This document shows positions 49,162 to 61,010 of a DNA stretch of 64,000 nt, in pieces. The stretch spans positions 10,724,292-10,788,291 of the forward strand of contig NC_035168.2 of NCBI RefSeq assembly GCF_001659605.2, in the 5' to 3' direction. The number at the start of each line of letters is the position of its first letter. Within the stretch, counting starts at the first letter, position 1. The stretch comes from Manihot esculenta. Taxonomy: Eukaryota; Streptophyta; Magnoliopsida; Malpighiales; Euphorbiaceae. Both the position numbers and the translations under genes were made by a program. The notes below the pieces were generated by a model. It saw only the letters and a list, made by a program, of their open reading frames with translations. It had not been told where the DNA came from and did no database searches.

Positions 49162-49555
49162 ATGGATATAAAATTAATTAATAATGTGTTTCTATTGTGC
49201 CATTATTGTGAAACAACAATAGTGAAGGTTTTATGGGCAAGGATGAACCCTAAAAAAATATTTTTTTGTTGCAAGTGTTATGGGTGAGTTTAATACCGAT
49301 ACTTCAAAATTTGATTTGATTTTTCTTATTATAAATAATGTATTATTAATTTATTGTTACGAGATAAAAACAATTGTTGCATGTGGTTTTTCTGTTGGTA
49401 TGATCCCCTATTCCAGATCATTTATAGAATAAATTTTTGGATTATTATCAAGAATAAATGAGCAAGAAGATGAGAAGAAGGGATGCAATGGATTTAGAGT
49501 TTCAAAAAGAAAAATGACAATTATTGTAACGGTTGCAACAACTATTGTAGTTTAG
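49162..49555 (+). CDS. Possible two-exon gene for a 74-aa GRF-type zinc-finger protein with C-terminal hydrophobic segment
   Basis: Exon 1 (49162-49283) reads MDIKLINN..LLCHYCE, a basic linker, then MNPKKIFFCCKCY. This fits the plant GRF zinc finger pattern (CxCG, about 20 residues, NPGRRFFGCxxY). A perfect donor GTGAGT follows at 49284. An acceptor at 49451-49452 (ATTATCAAG) restores frame: a charged stretch NEQEDEKKG, then a hydrophobic TIIVTVATTIVV and TAG. Short plant GRF proteins often have a coiled coil and a C-terminal membrane anchor; here the coiled coil is almost absent. It could be a real small gene, part of the nearby MULE-like transposon, or a decayed copy. The second exon is the weak point. 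Confidence 0.4.
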
Positions 49556-50499
49556 TTGCTTTGTTAAAGTATATAAAATGGTTTAATATTATTTTGGGAC
49601 AAATGCAATAGTTCGTGTTTTGTTTTGGTTAGTGATTATGAAGACTTGAAATTAGATTTTTGGCTTGTGATCATAAGATTGCAGTTTGCTTGATATGTAT
49701 TGCAATTATCCTCCTATATGGTCTATAATGAATGTTAACTTAATGATTATTAAAGTTTTTATGATTTTGGTATTGATTTGAGTATATAAATATTGAAATT
49801 TTTTGTGAATTTGTTGTTGCTTTGTGAATATGAAGTGATAAAACTTTCAAATTAAAAATATGACAATATATCAAATGACATAATTAGCTATTGATACCAT
49901 TTAAATTGAAAAGAAAAAAGTCATTACCATTTTAACATTGCCTATCTAAAAACTATCTAAAAATAGTAGTCATTGCAAAATCAAAATAACCACACAACTT
50001 ATTCACTATGATTGATATCCAAAATAATATAATTATTTAAAATATATAACATGATCAAATTGTTGCAACCATATAACATTATTAAATGTGCCCAAAATCT
50101 AAAATATATTATTTTTTCATGACTGTGAAATGTTGCTCTTAAGCCTAATTAACCTAGTTTTGTGGAAAACTTAAAAATTGTTGTTGCTATGTGCTTATTG
50201 CTCTTAGCTTTTCTTGTCATTACTATACATTTCTAGTTTGTTGCAACTGTCCTGAAGTAATTGCTTTCTTTTCTTTCCACCTCAAAGTAGGAGGCTTGAA
50301 TCAAAGAACACTAGTGACCTCAGAACCTCAGATAATCTCTTCACTTGAAATTTATGTGATGGATACTTTACAAACTTGCTAAAAGATAATCCCAGCTATT
50401 ACCAGTTAAAAAAGAAAAGTAAAACATAAAAAATTAAATCACTTACCATTAAAAGCAATAAAAACAAAATTCAAATACCATACTTACATTTTAGAATTT
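49556..50499. other. Intergenic DNA
   Basis: AT-rich; short frames at 50191-50382 have no recognisable similarity. No gene is supported. Confidence 0.5.
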
Positions 50500-51310
50500 T
50501 TCCTTTCTATTGTGGATGGGAGTTAATAAGTTAGCTAATGAAATTTTAATATTTCTCTTTCTCCCAACCTTAACATGTACCTCCCTAGAAGTAAATCCAC
50601 CTCTCTTGCATTATAATTTATTGACTTGTCTGTCAACAAACTCATTTTCCCTAATTGCTCCCATGTTGTTAGTAGAGATACCTCTGCCAAATGTTACTCT
50701 ACTCAAAGTACCTTTATCTAAAGCATCTCTATTTTGGTTGCTGTCTTTACCCATACTAGAGTGAGTATTCTGGGTTGGCTCACTATTGTAATTGATTGAG
50801 TCTGTTATCTTAGTTCACTATGTTATATTAGTTGATTTTGTTATATTTGTTGATTCTGCTGCATTGGTTCTGTCTGTTGCATTGGATGAGAAAGCTGGGT
50901 TTGTACGGTTGATGTTTGGAATTCATTTTGTCCTCTCAATATGTTAGGTGATTGAAATTTAAGATGTAGAAATATTCACTTTTTTAAATGTCTAAGTAAC
51001 TTAGTGAAAGACACATATTATTATTGACTTGATTGGAAGTCTGTTTTAGTGGATAATTCTGTTTGTTATGGTCTTTGCTCTTACGAAGTCTATAGGTCAT
51101 ATACAACCATTTACTTGAAAGTTTTATTGTCACTGCTCAATTTATCCCTGCCATAAGCTTCAGCAACTTCATTTGTTTGAGATCCTATTTCTTCATCTTC
51201 AACTACTGGATTTATATATTGCTCAACAGATTTTAAATAGTCCACCCCTATTAACCTAGTTATAGAAGACTTCAACGACACGAGGCTCATTTACTTCTTC
51301 TAAATAGTCC
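50500..51310 (-). pseudogene. MULE-like transposase remnant, left part
   Basis: On minus, fragments read GVDYLKSVEQYINPVVEDEEIG (about 51255-51190), then a Gln-rich stretch (TEPMQQNQQ near 50870) and a short basic end near 50530. Stops and frameshifts are frequent. The N-terminal continuation lies beyond the inserted chromovirus at 61011-61325, so the two pieces were one locus. A stretch of roughly 70 bp is tandemly duplicated at 51240-51315. The MULE assignment rests on general layout, not on a recognised catalytic motif. Confidence 0.4.
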
Positions 51311-51939
51311 ACCCCTGTAACGCCCCGGAAATCCGGACCGCTACCGGCGCTAGGATCCGGGTCGACTTAAGGCCGCCGGGACCCGTAGCAAGCCTGACAT
51401 ATAACCTGTAAACCTATATAATCCCATACATGATCAACAACATGCATAAAAATTAAAACTTTTCTTCATACATACTGTCATCAACTAACTCAACCTGTGC
51501 ATACTCTGAACATGTACATAACATAGTCCCTCTGTGGGATCTCATCAAGCCTTACAGGCAAAACAACCTGTGTTGAGTTAGTTTACATAAACATCATAAC
51601 ATAAGATCATGTATATACAAAAGGGATTAACAATACATTATGGTCAAGCACAACTCTATCCTCAATAACCTCATTACATAACATCCTGAATATTTTACAT
51701 TTCATCATAATACAATTGTCATGTCCACACACTAACTATTACATACATATGACTTTTTCTCGTCTTGCCTTCTTTATCTATCCCGTACCTGCAAACCTGG
51801 GGGTTAGGGGAGAGGGGTGAGCTAGATGCCCAGTGAGTAGAACTGTAAAAAGAATCTTTAAAACATGCTATTATGGAATGCGTCACTGCACAAATAAATC
51901 ACAACACGGATGGACTGATTCAAAAATCCCTCAACTCCA

Positions 51940-52097
51940 TGCCCGGCCCTATTATGGGCACCACAGGACTTCGTATTGCCCGGCCCTATTATGGGCACCA
52001 CAGGACTTCGTACTCGGAGTTATTGCCCGGCCCTATTATGGGCACCACAGGACTTCGTATTGCCCGGCCCTATTATGGGCACCACAGGACTTCGTAT
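51940..52097. repeat. Four-copy 37-bp hairpin repeat in the LTR
   Basis: Unit starts lie at 51940, 51977, 52024 and 52061, with a 10-bp insert before the third. Each holds GCCC-TATTAT-GGGC. The identical array is at 59457-59614 in the other LTR. The two solo LTRs have two units (near 44480-44570) and one unit (near 35830), with different loop bases but a pairable stem. Confidence 0.9.
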
Positions 52098-53127
52098 ATA
52101 GAAGGCTAATGAATCATCCTAATGTCCATCCACTATCATCTATCACAACAATACAATGCGGCATAGTCGTGAATTCTAATGCAAACAACCTATAATATGA
52201 TCATGATGCATGAAGCATGATAAAAGCATTTCATTTCTCAATTTAAAAAGGTTAAGCTTAGTTCCACTCACCTCTGGCTGACTCTGACAAACTCTGTAGC
52301 AGCTGGCTCACTGCTGGGGTCCTTGGTTCCTCGGGTCCGAACCTACACAGGTGGACTCCAATGAGGGACCAACATACATAAACATGACTCTAATACATTC
52401 CCCAAAAACCCCCTAAAACATCCTGAAAATATCACATAGAGATATGCATGAAGTGGCTGAACAGGGCACTTTCGGCGGCACCTTCGGCGGCCAAAAGTCC
52501 CAGACAGAGACGAAAGTCTCTTTTCGGGGGCAACTTCGGCAGCCGAATGCTGCCTCCACAAAGGGGGTTCGGCGGCCGAAACTCCCTTCGGCGGCCGAAC
52601 CTGGTTTCTGCCAGAAGGGCAGAAACTTGGTTCAACCGAACCTCTTGCCTCCCAAAACCCCCAATCATGCATAATCTCGTTGTACAACATGCATACCACA
52701 CATACATTACACCTAGGGGTCTCAAACTATCATATACCCCAACTACAACACTTCAAACACACAAAAATCAACATACATTGCTCAAATCATCAAAATAACC
52801 CATAAACTCAACATATAACCTAACATGCATTTCTACCCTTAGATCTAGCATAAAACTTACTTAAAACACATGAGGAGCTTAAGATCGGCCCTTACCTCTT
52901 GAAGATCGAGAGGGAGACGACCTAAACTTGGAGATCCACGAAAGTGAGCTCCTGAGTTCCCAAAGCTCCAAAACTTAGTTTAAAAGCTCAAAACCTTCAA
53001 TGCAAGCTTAAAACTCAAGAAAAATGGTAGAGATTTGGAGGAAGAGCACAAGAGTTGCAAAGGAAAGGTCGGAAGCTTACTGTGGCCGAAAATGGGAGAA
53101 AGCTCGCCCATTTCGGCTAAGTGCCCC

Positions 53128-53134
53128 ATTTATA
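53128..53134 (-). promoter_or_regulatory. TATA box in the chromovirus LTR
   Basis: TATAAAT on the minus strand, in a context (acctataaatggggc) kept in the other LTR at 60645-60651. The solo LTRs have related sites (cctataagagg near 37055; actataaaagg near 45662). The 60645 copy would be the active promoter for genomic RNA. Confidence 0.7.
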
Positions 53135-53493
53135 GGTGGCTGGCCAGGCCACGTTCGGGGGCCGAATGTGCCTCCGCATCCATGCAATGTTCGGCGGCCG
53201 AACTTGACTTTCGGCGGCCGAACCTGTACTTCCCTAACTCATGCTTTCGGGGGCCTAACGTGCCTCCAAAACGCATGCATGTTCGGCGGCCGAACTTGAC
53301 TTTCGGCGGCCGAACCTGGGTTTTCCTCCAATGCTATTTTCATGCAAAAACTCATTTAGTTTCATACTTTAAAACCATTAAAAACATGAAAACATTTTAT
53401 GAAAGCATGGTTCTACCCTTCTAGAGGTCTCCGACATCCGAGATTCCACCGGACGGTAGGAATTCCGATACCGGAGTCTAGCCGGGTATTACA

Positions 53494-53530
53494 TTCTCCC
53501 CCCCTTAAGAACATTCGTCCCCGAATGTTC
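53494..53530 (-). promoter_or_regulatory. Polypurine tract and adjoining hairpin of the chromovirus
   Basis: On minus, aagggggggagaa directly precedes the 3' LTR. Next to it is a perfect 9-bp stem with 4-nt loop (GAACATTCG 53509-53517, CGAATGTTC 53522-53530). This is the plus-strand primer region. Confidence 0.85.
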
Positions 53531-53602
53531 CTCGCTAGCACACATAGCATGGCAAAGAACATAACACACGTACAAGGCACATAAACACATAGGGATCTAA
53601 CC

Positions 53603-56600
53603 TTAAAAGAGATGAGGGTACTGCTGGAGCATAGACTCCCGTGTCTCCCAAGTGCATTCTTCCAAGTTGTGGTGGTTCCACAGGACTTTCACCATCGGGA
53701 TTTCCTTGTTTCTTAACTTTCTGATCTGGGTGTCTATGATCCGCACTGGCTGTTCAACATAGGTGAGATCCTCTTGGACCTCCACATCAGGCTCACTAAG
53801 AACCTTGCTCGGATCTGACACAAACTTCCTCAACATTGAAACATGGAAAACCGGGTGGATTCTTTCCATTGAAGCAGGTAAATCTAGCTTGTACGACACA
53901 TTCCCAATCTTTTGCAAGATTTCAAAGGGTCCGATGTATCGTGGGGCTAGTTTACCTTTCTTCCCGAAGCGAACCACTCCCTTCATTGGAGACACCTTGA
54001 GCAATACCAGATCCCCCTCCTGAAACTCTAACTGTCTTCTGCGGATGTCTGCATAGCTCTTCTGTCTGCTTGCAGTAGTCTTGATTCTTTCTCTGATTAT
54101 GGGTACCACCCTGCTGGTGATCTCTACTAACTCAGGCCCTGCCAAGGCCTTTTCTCCAACTTCCTCCCAGCAAACAGGTGATCTGCACTTCCTTCCATAC
54201 AAAGCTTCATATGGAGCCATCCCGATGCTAGCATGATGGCTGTTGTTGTAGGCAAATTCCACCAAAGGTAGATGCTGCCTCCAAGAACCGCCAAAGTCCA
54301 GCACACACATTCTGAGCATATCCTCGATAGTCTGGATGGTCCTTTTTGACTGTCCATCAGTCTGGGGGTGGAAGGCAGTACTGAAATCCAACCTAGTACC
54401 CATGGCATTCTGCAGACTCCGCCAAAATCTGGAGGTGAACTGGGGCCCTCTATCTGACACTATCGAAACAGGAACCCCATGCAGCCTGATGATCTCATCG
54501 ACATACACCTGCGCCAACTTGTCCACAGAGTAGCCACTCCTGACAGGAATGAAGTGAGCAGATTTGGTGAGTCTGTCCACAATCACCCATATGGAGTCCA
54601 CTCTGTTGGACGTCGCCGGTAACCCCACTACGAAGTCCATAGCTATATTCTCCCATTTCCACTCTGGAATAGGTAGCGGGTTAAGCATTCCAGCCGGCTT
54701 CTGATGTTCCAGCTTCACCCTCTGACATACTTCGCAGGCGGACACAAACTGTGCCACTTCTTTCTTCATCGCTGGCCACCAATAAACTTTCTTCAAATCT
54801 TGATACATCTTGGTGGCTCCGGGGTGAATGCTGTATCTTGCATTATGAGCCTCTCTCATAATGTCTCCTTTTAGCCCAATGTCATCTGGTACACATAGTC
54901 TGCTCCCATAGCGGAGGATCCCCTTACTGTCGAATCTGTACTCGCTATCATTGCCTGACTGAACAGTCCTGACAATCTTCACTAACTCCGGGTCCTCATG
55001 TTGTTTCTGAGCCACCTGCTCCAGAAACACGGGTGCTACTCTCATCTGGGCCACAAAGGCACCTGTACCAGACAACTCCAACTGTAGACCTTCCTCAATA
55101 AGCTTGTAAAACTCCTTCACCACTGGTCTCCTCTTTGCCGCGATGTGGGATAGACTGCCTAGTGACTTCCGGCTTAGGGCGTCTGCCACGACATTCGCCT
55201 TACCCGGATGATACTGAATCTTGCAATCATAGTCACTCAGCAGCTCCACCCACCTCCTCTGCCTCAGATTCAGATCCCTCTGACTCAAGATGTACTGCAG
55301 GCTTTTATGATCGGTGAAGATCTCACATTTCACCCCATAGAGGTAGTGCCTCCACATCTTGAGTGCAAAGATTACTGCTGCCATCTCAAGGTCATGTGTG
55401 GGGTAATTCAACTCATGCTTCTTCAGCTGCCTAGAAGCGTAAGCGATCACCCTCTCATTCTGCATCAGTACACAACCCAGTCCCACACGGGACGCATCAC
55501 AAAAGACTGTAAAGTCCTCATCACTAGATGGCAGAGCTAAAACTGGTGCTGAAGTCAACCTCTTCTTGAGCTCTTCGAAACTCTCCTCGCACTGGTCGGT
55601 CCACAGAAACTTCTGATTCTTCCTGGTTAGTCTGGTCAGAGGAGCTGCTATCTTTGAGAAGTCCTGAACGAACCTCCTGTAGTAACCTGCCAAACCCAAG
55701 AAACTCCTGATCTCTGTTACTGAAGTGGGTCTAGGCCAGTTAGCCACAGTTTCTGTCTTCTTGGGATCTACCTCAATACCATTCTCTGACACTACATGCC
55801 CCAAGAACGAAATGCTCCTCAGCCAGAACTCACATTTAGAGAACTTGGCATACAAGCCATGTTCCCTCAAAGTCTGCAAGACCAACCGCAGATGATGGGC
55901 ATGCTCCTCTGCATTCCTGGAATACACCAAGATATCATCTATGAAGACAATAACGAAGTGATCCAGGTACTGGCTAAACACTCTGTTCATGAGATCCATG
56001 AATGCTGCAGGGGCGTTAGTTAACCCGAACGGCATCACAAGGAACTCAAAATGCCCATATCTGGTCCTGAAAGCCGTCTTTGGCACATCCTCATCCCTTA
56101 TCCTTAGCTGATGGTACCCTGATCTTAGATCTATTTTGGAGAAACAACCCGCTCCGGCTAGCTGGTCGAATAGATCATCGATCCTAGGCAATGGGTACCT
56201 ATTCTTGGTAGTGACTTTGTTCAACTGCCTGTAGTCGATACAAAGTCTAAGGGATCCATCCTTCTTCCTCACAAACAAAACCGGAGCACCCCAAGGTGAG
56301 GTACTCTGTCGGATGAAACCCTTTTCTACCAGCTCTTGCAACTGCTCTTTCAACTCCTTTAACTCTGCTGGGGCCATCCTGTAGGGAGGGATAGAGATCG
56401 GTCTAGTGCCAGGCACCAACTCTATCTCGAACTCTATCTCCCTAGCAGGTGGTAAACCTGGAAGCTCATCAGGAAAGACATCCTGAAACTCTCTGACAAC
56501 TGGCACCGAGGCCGGCTCCCTGACTTGACTGTCTAGCTCTCTCACATGAGCTAAGTACCCCTGACATCCCTTCCTAAGCAACCTACGAGCCTGAAGGGCT

Positions 56601-58594
56601 GATATCAGACCTCTAGGTGTGCCCCTCTTGTCTCCTCTGAAGACGACCTCTGACCCGTTCTGATCTCTGAACCTGACTACCTTGTCCCTGCAGTCCAAGG
56701 TAGCACCATGGGTAGATAGCCAATCCATCCCTAGAATGACGTCAAAGTCTGTCAAATCTAGAACCACAAGGTCGGCGGAGAGGCATCTTCCCTCAATAAA
56801 AACTGGACTGTACTGGCAGACTGACACTGCCACTGACGGGTCACACTTGGGTCCACTGACCCATAGGGGACACTCTAACCCAGAGACTATCAGACCTAAC
56901 CTCTCAACGGCTCTCGGAGCAATAAATGAATGAGATGCACCCGGGTCCATTAATGCATACACATCAGAACACCCAATGACGAGATTACCTGACACCACGG
57001 TGTTGGATGTGTTAGCCTCCTGCTGAGTCATGGTGAAGATCCTGGCTGGAGCTGATGGACCTTCACCTCGGGAACCAGAAGAAGAGGCTACCCCTCTCCC
57101 TCTACCTCTGCCACTGCCCTGAGTTGTGGCTGGAACTGCTGGCTGTGCCACACTACCAGAAGCTGTCTGCTGGGGCTGGCCCATAAAAGGCGCTCTAGGA
57201 CAATCCCGAGCTATGTGTCCCTCCTGTCCACATCTGAAACACACTCCCCTGTGCGGTCTTCCACATCTCTGGCATTCTGTACCATCTGAGCCTGAGCTCG
57301 AGCCACCGCCAAATCCCAGACCGGATTTCAACTTGTTCCAAAACTTATTCTTCTTCGGCTTCTTGGTGGTGCTATCCCACCTCTTCTTACCTGAGCTCTG
57401 AGAAGAGAAACCTGGTCCTCCTCTGCTTGGGGTCTTAACCCCTGAAGACTGGGTCACTGACTGCTTCACTGACCCCTCAACTATAGCACTTGCCTCCATT
57501 CTTCGAGCCATATCCACCACAGTGTGGAAACTTTCTCTCTCAGCTGACTGAACCAACGAGGAGTACCTGGAATGCAGCTTCATAACATATTTCTTGGCTT
57601 TCTTCGTATCTGAATCTAGAGCTTGCCCTGAAAAAGGCAATAGCTCCAAGAATTTATCCGTGAACTCCTCTACACTCATGTGCTCTGACTGCCTCAGTTG
57701 CTCAAATTCAATCATTTTCAGTTCTCTAGAACTGTCTGGAAAAGCCCATCCAGCGAACTCATTCGCAAATTCTTCCCATGTCATACCGTCTAGTCTCGGG
57801 TCCACATAACACTTGAACCATTCCCGTGCCTTCTTGCACTTTAAAGTGAACCCTGCCATCTGAATGGCCCTGCTGTCACTTGCCCCTAGCTCATCAGTTA
57901 TTGTCTTCACTACTCTCAGATACTCAAAGGGGTCATCCCCTGACTTGTATTTGGGAGCATCTAGCTTGAGGAAATCTGTCATCTTTACCTTGCTCCCATC
58001 GACTGAGCTAGGTCTAGGAGGTTGAGTAACTGGGGCTGCTGGTTCTGTAGGTGGTGGAGGTGGAGGTGCAGCATTCCCCGAGGTGGGGTTTGCCGGATTT
58101 GGATAGAAGGGTGAGGGTGGATAAGCTGGGTACTGTGTGTAGGGTGGATAGAAAGGTGGATAAGGCATGTAGGTAGGGTAGGGGTTAAAGCTGGAGTAAT
58201 CCGATGTACCTCCCATCGGATACCTTGAACCCTGTGGAAAGGGTGGATAATGGGGTGGAAAACCATACCCCGAGGCCTGAACGCCTCCTTGTGACTCCCC
58301 TGTCCCTTCTTCCTGCATGCTCACATCCAGGTTCCCATCCCTCCTCTGATCCTCTTCCATAACCTCCCTCACATCTGAAGAACTTCCACCTCTATCTGTC
58401 CCCCTTCTGCTAGCATCAAAAGACCTTCTAGGGTCCCTTGACACTCTATCTCTGTTGGCTCTACAAGACATTGCCCTAGGCAATGTAGGAGGACGGGCGC
58501 TCGTGCCCTCATCCTCAGGTGGCACTCCAGTCAACCGCGCAGATCGACGAGTTCCTCTCATCCTATTCTCTGAAAAACAGCTCATAACAAGCAA
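53603..58594 (-). CDS. Gag-pol polyprotein of the chromovirus, uninterrupted, 1663 codons
   Basis: Order by residue: Pro/Tyr-rich N-terminus (110-195), gag (about 205-375), CCHC knuckle (C452, C455, H460, C465), protease (D550 in [10 protein letters not shown]), reverse transcriptase (about 740-930, FIDD at 885-888), RNase H (about 1025-1140, D1033), integrase with H2C2 zinc finger (H1250, H1257, C1287, C1290), core (D1320, D1381) and a chromodomain-like end (about 1620-1663, [16 protein letters not shown]). The chromodomain and motif style place it in Tekay/Del. The start may be M12 (MRGTRRSAR). The DD35E position 1417, in the QSKRT stretch, is Lys (codon AAA) where Glu is invariant in active integrases, so integration by its own enzyme should fail. 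All other domains look intact. Confidence 0.96.
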   Translation of the reverse strand: MLVMSCFSENRMRGTRRSARLTGVPPEDEGTSARPPTLPRAMSCRANRDRVSRDPRRSFDASRRGTDRGGSSSDVREVMEEDQRRDGNLDVSMQEEGTGESQGGVQASGYGFPPHYPPFPQGSRYPMGGTSDYSSFNPYPTYMPYPPFYPPYTQYPAYPPSPFYPNPANPTSGNAAPPPPPPTEPAAPVTQPPRPSSVDGSKVKMTDFLKLDAPKYKSGDDPFEYLRVVKTITDELGASDSRAIQMAGFTLKCKKAREWFKCYVDPRLDGMTWEEFANEFAGWAFPDSSRELKMIEFEQLRQSEHMSVEEFTDKFLELLPFSGQALDSDTKKAKKYVMKLHSRYSSLVQSAERESFHTVVDMARRMEASAIVEGSVKQSVTQSSGVKTPSRGGPGFSSQSSGKKRWDSTTKKPKKNKFWNKLKSGLGFGGGSSSGSDGTECQRCGRPHRGVCFRCGQEGHIARDCPRAPFMGQPQQTASGSVAQPAVPATTQGSGRGRGRGVASSSGSRGEGPSAPARIFTMTQQEANTSNTVVSGNLVIGCSDVYALMDPGASHSFIAPRAVERLGLIVSGLECPLWVSGPKCDPSVAVSVCQYSPVFIEGRCLSADLVVLDLTDFDVILGMDWLSTHGATLDCRDKVVRFRDQNGSEVVFRGDKRGTPRGLISALQARRLLRKGCQGYLAHVRELDSQVREPASVPVVREFQDVFPDELPGLPPAREIEFEIELVPGTRPISIPPYRMAPAELKELKEQLQELVEKGFIRQSTSPWGAPVLFVRKKDGSLRLCIDYRQLNKVTTKNRYPLPRIDDLFDQLAGAGCFSKIDLRSGYHQLRIRDEDVPKTAFRTRYGHFEFLVMPFGLTNAPAAFMDLMNRVFSQYLDHFVIVFIDDILVYSRNAEEHAHHLRLVLQTLREHGLYAKFSKCEFWLRSISFLGHVVSENGIEVDPKKTETVANWPRPTSVTEIRSFLGLAGYYRRFVQDFSKIAAPLTRLTRKNQKFLWTDQCEESFEELKKRLTSAPVLALPSSDEDFTVFCDASRVGLGCVLMQNERVIAYASRQLKKHELNYPTHDLEMAAVIFALKMWRHYLYGVKCEIFTDHKSLQYILSQRDLNLRQRRWVELLSDYDCKIQYHPGKANVVADALSRKSLGSLSHIAAKRRPVVKEFYKLIEEGLQLELSGTGAFVAQMRVAPVFLEQVAQKQHEDPELVKIVRTVQSGNDSEYRFDSKGILRYGSRLCVPDDIGLKGDIMREAHNARYSIHPGATKMYQDLKKVYWWPAMKKEVAQFVSACEVCQRVKLEHQKPAGMLNPLPIPEWKWENIAMDFVVGLPATSNRVDSIWVIVDRLTKSAHFIPVRSGYSVDKLAQVYVDEIIRLHGVPVSIVSDRGPQFTSRFWRSLQNAMGTRLDFSTAFHPQTDGQSKRTIQTIEDMLRMCVLDFGGSWRQHLPLVEFAYNNSHHASIGMAPYEALYGRKCRSPVCWEEVGEKALAGPELVEITSRVVPIIRERIKTTASRQKSYADIRRRQLEFQEGDLVLLKVSPMKGVVRFGKKGKLAPRYIGPFEILQKIGNVSYKLDLPASMERIHPVFHVSMLRKFVSDPSKVLSEPDVEVQEDLTYVEQPVRIIDTQIRKLRNKEIPMVKVLWNHHNLEECTWETRESMLQQYPHLF

Positions 58595-58817
58595 ACATTA
58601 GCATCATATGGTTCATGTGGGCACACATGAACCCTCATCACATACATCACATAGCATAACATATCATCAATGCACATGTACAAAATCATGACATTTCACA
58701 TCATCATGCAAGACAGGACTCAACATCCTATCCTAGTGGACATGACCTTCCTATTGTGCTTGACCTTCTATAACATCTATGAGCCCGACACTCTAGGTCC
58801 GACCATATGAACCTAGG

Positions 58818-58829
58818 GCTCTGATACCA
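58818..58829 (-). promoter_or_regulatory. Primer binding site (initiator methionine tRNA)
   Basis: On minus, TGGTATCAGAGC lies 3 nt after the 5' LTR end. It is complementary to the 3' end of plant initiator tRNA-Met, the usual primer for chromovirus minus-strand DNA synthesis. Confidence 0.92.
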
Positions 58830-58832
58830 CTC

Positions 58833-61010
58833 TGTAACGCCCCGGAAATCCGGACCGCTACCGGCGCTAGGATCCGGGTCGACTTAAGGCCGCCGGGACC
58901 CGTAGCAAGCCTGACATATAACCTGTAAACCTATATAATCCCATACATGATCAACAACATGCATAAAAATTAAAACTTTTCTTCATACATACTGTCATCA
59001 ACTAACTCAACCTGTGCATACTCTGAACATGTACATAACATAGTCCCTCTGTGGGATCTCATCAAGCCTTACAGGCAAAACAACCTGTGTTGAGTTAGTT
59101 TACATAAACATCATAACATAAGATCATGTATATACAAAAGGGATTAACAATACATTATGGTCAAGCACAACTCTATCCTCAATAACCTCATTACATAACA
59201 TCCTGAATATTTTACATTTCATCATAATACAATTGTCATGTCCACACACTAACTATTACATACATATGACTTTTTCTCGTCTTGCCTTCTTTATCTATCC
59301 CGTACCTGCAAACCTGGGGGTTAGGGGAGAGGGGTGAGCTAGATGCCCAGTGAGTAGAACTGTAAAAAGAATCTTTAAAACATGCTATTATGGAATGCGT
59401 CACTGCACAAATAAATCACAACACGGATGGACTGATTCAAAAATCCCTCAACTCCATGCCCGGCCCTATTATGGGCACCACAGGACTTCGTATTGCCCGG
59501 CCCTATTATGGGCACCACAGGACTTCGTACTCGGAGTTATTGCCCGGCCCTATTATGGGCACCACAGGACTTCGTATTGCCCGGCCCTATTATGGGCACC
59601 ACAGGACTTCGTATATAGAAGGCTAATGAATCATCCTAATGTCCATCCACTATCATCTATCACAATAATACAATGCGGCATAGTCGTGAATTCTAATGCA
59701 AACAACCTATAATATGATCATGATGCATGAAGCATGATAAAAGTATTTCATTTCTCAATTTAAAAAGGTTAAGCTTAGTTCCACTCACCTCTGGCTGACT
59801 CTGACAAACTCTGTAGCAGCTGGCTCACTGCTGGGGTCCTTGGTTCCTCGGGTCCGAACCTACACAGGTGGACTCCAATGAGGGACCAACATACATAAAC
59901 ATGACTCTAATACATTCCCCAAAAACCCCCTAAAACATCCTGAAAATATCACATAGAGATATGCATGAAGTGGCTGAACATGGCACTTTCGGCGGCACCT
60001 TCGGCGGCCGAAAGTCCCAGACAGAGACGAAAGTCTCTTTTCGGGGGCAACTTCGGCAGCCGAATGCTGCCTCCACAAAGGGGGTTCGGCGGCCGAAACT
60101 CCCTTCGGCGGCCGAACCTGGTTTCTGCCAGAAGGGCAGAAACTTGGTTCAACCGAACCTCTTGCCTCCCAAAACCCCCAATCATGCATAATCTCGTTGT
60201 ACAACATGCATACCACACATACATTACACCTAGGGGTCTCAAACTATCATATACCCCAACTACAACACTTCAAACACACAAAAATCAACATACATTGCTC
60301 AAATCATCAAAATAACCCATAAACTCAACATATAACCTAACATGCATTTCTACCCTTAGATCTAGCATAAAACTTACTTAAAACGCATGAGGAGCTTAAG
60401 ATCGGCCCTTACCTCTTGAAGATCGAGAGGGAGACGACCTAAACTTGGAGATCCACGAAAGTGAGCTCCTGAGTTCCCAAAGCTCCAAAACTTGGTTTAA
60501 AAGCTCAAAACCTTCAATGCAAGCTTAAAACTCAAGAAAAATGGTAGAGATTTGGAGGAAGAGCACAAGAGTTGCAAAGGGAAGGTCGGAAGCTTGCTGT
60601 GGCCGAAAATGGGAGAAAGCTCGCCCATTTCGGCTAAGTGCCCCATTTATAGGTGGCTGGCCAGGCCACGTTCGGGGGCCGAATGTGCCTCCGCATCCAT
60701 GCAATGTTCGGCGGCCGAACTTGACTTTCGGCGGCCGAACCTGTACTTCCCTAACTCATGCTTTCGGGGGCCTAACGTGCCTCCAAAACGCATGCATGTT
60801 CGGCGGCCGAACTTGACTTTCGGCGGCCGAACCTGGGTTTTCCTCCAATGCTATTTTCATGCAAAAACTCATTTAGTTTCATACTTTAAAACCATTAAAA
60901 ACATGAAAACATTTTATGAAAGCATGGTTCTACCCTTCTAGAGGTCTCCGACATCCGAGATTCCACCGGACGGTAGGAATTCCGATACCGGAGTCTAGCC
61001 GGGTATTACA
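58833..61010 (-). repeat. 5' LTR of the full-length chromovirus
   Basis: Same length as the partner LTR, with about eight substitutions between them. It retains one extra intact TTCGGC-G-GCCGAA copy (near 60000) that is mutated in the partner (ggccaaaag at about 52490). TATA box at 60645-60651. Confidence 0.97.

Larger units (their letters stand above)
51316..53493 (-). repeat. 3' LTR of the full-length chromovirus
   Basis: On minus it starts TGTAATACCCGG and ends CGGGGCGTTACA. It carries a four-copy hairpin repeat at 51940-52097, inverted-repeat clusters TTCGGC-N-GCCGAA at 52470-52610 and 53150-53320, and a TATA box on minus (TATAAAT, 53128-53134). Confidence 0.97.
51316..61010 (-). mobile_element. 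Full-length, young Tekay/Del-type chromovirus (Ty3/gypsy)
   Basis: The 9695-bp element has two LTRs of exactly 2178 bp (51316-53493 and 58833-61010) and perfect acccc target duplication (51311-51315 and 61011-61015). It has a primer binding site, polypurine tract and one open gag-pol frame. By eye the LTRs differ at about eight positions, nearly all transitions, or roughly 0.4 percent. With a commonly used plant LTR rate near 1.3e-8 per site per year this is on the order of 0.1-0.2 million years. It transcribes on the minus strand, so the 5' LTR is at the higher coordinates. It landed in a MULE-like remnant. The gag-pol frame is uninterrupted, but see the integrase change under the CDS. Confidence 0.97.

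Noticed and set aside
54127..54408. Additional genes antisense or out of frame to the gag-pol frame (also 55135-57401)
   Set aside because: All lie within the 1663-codon gag-pol frame and have no independent support.
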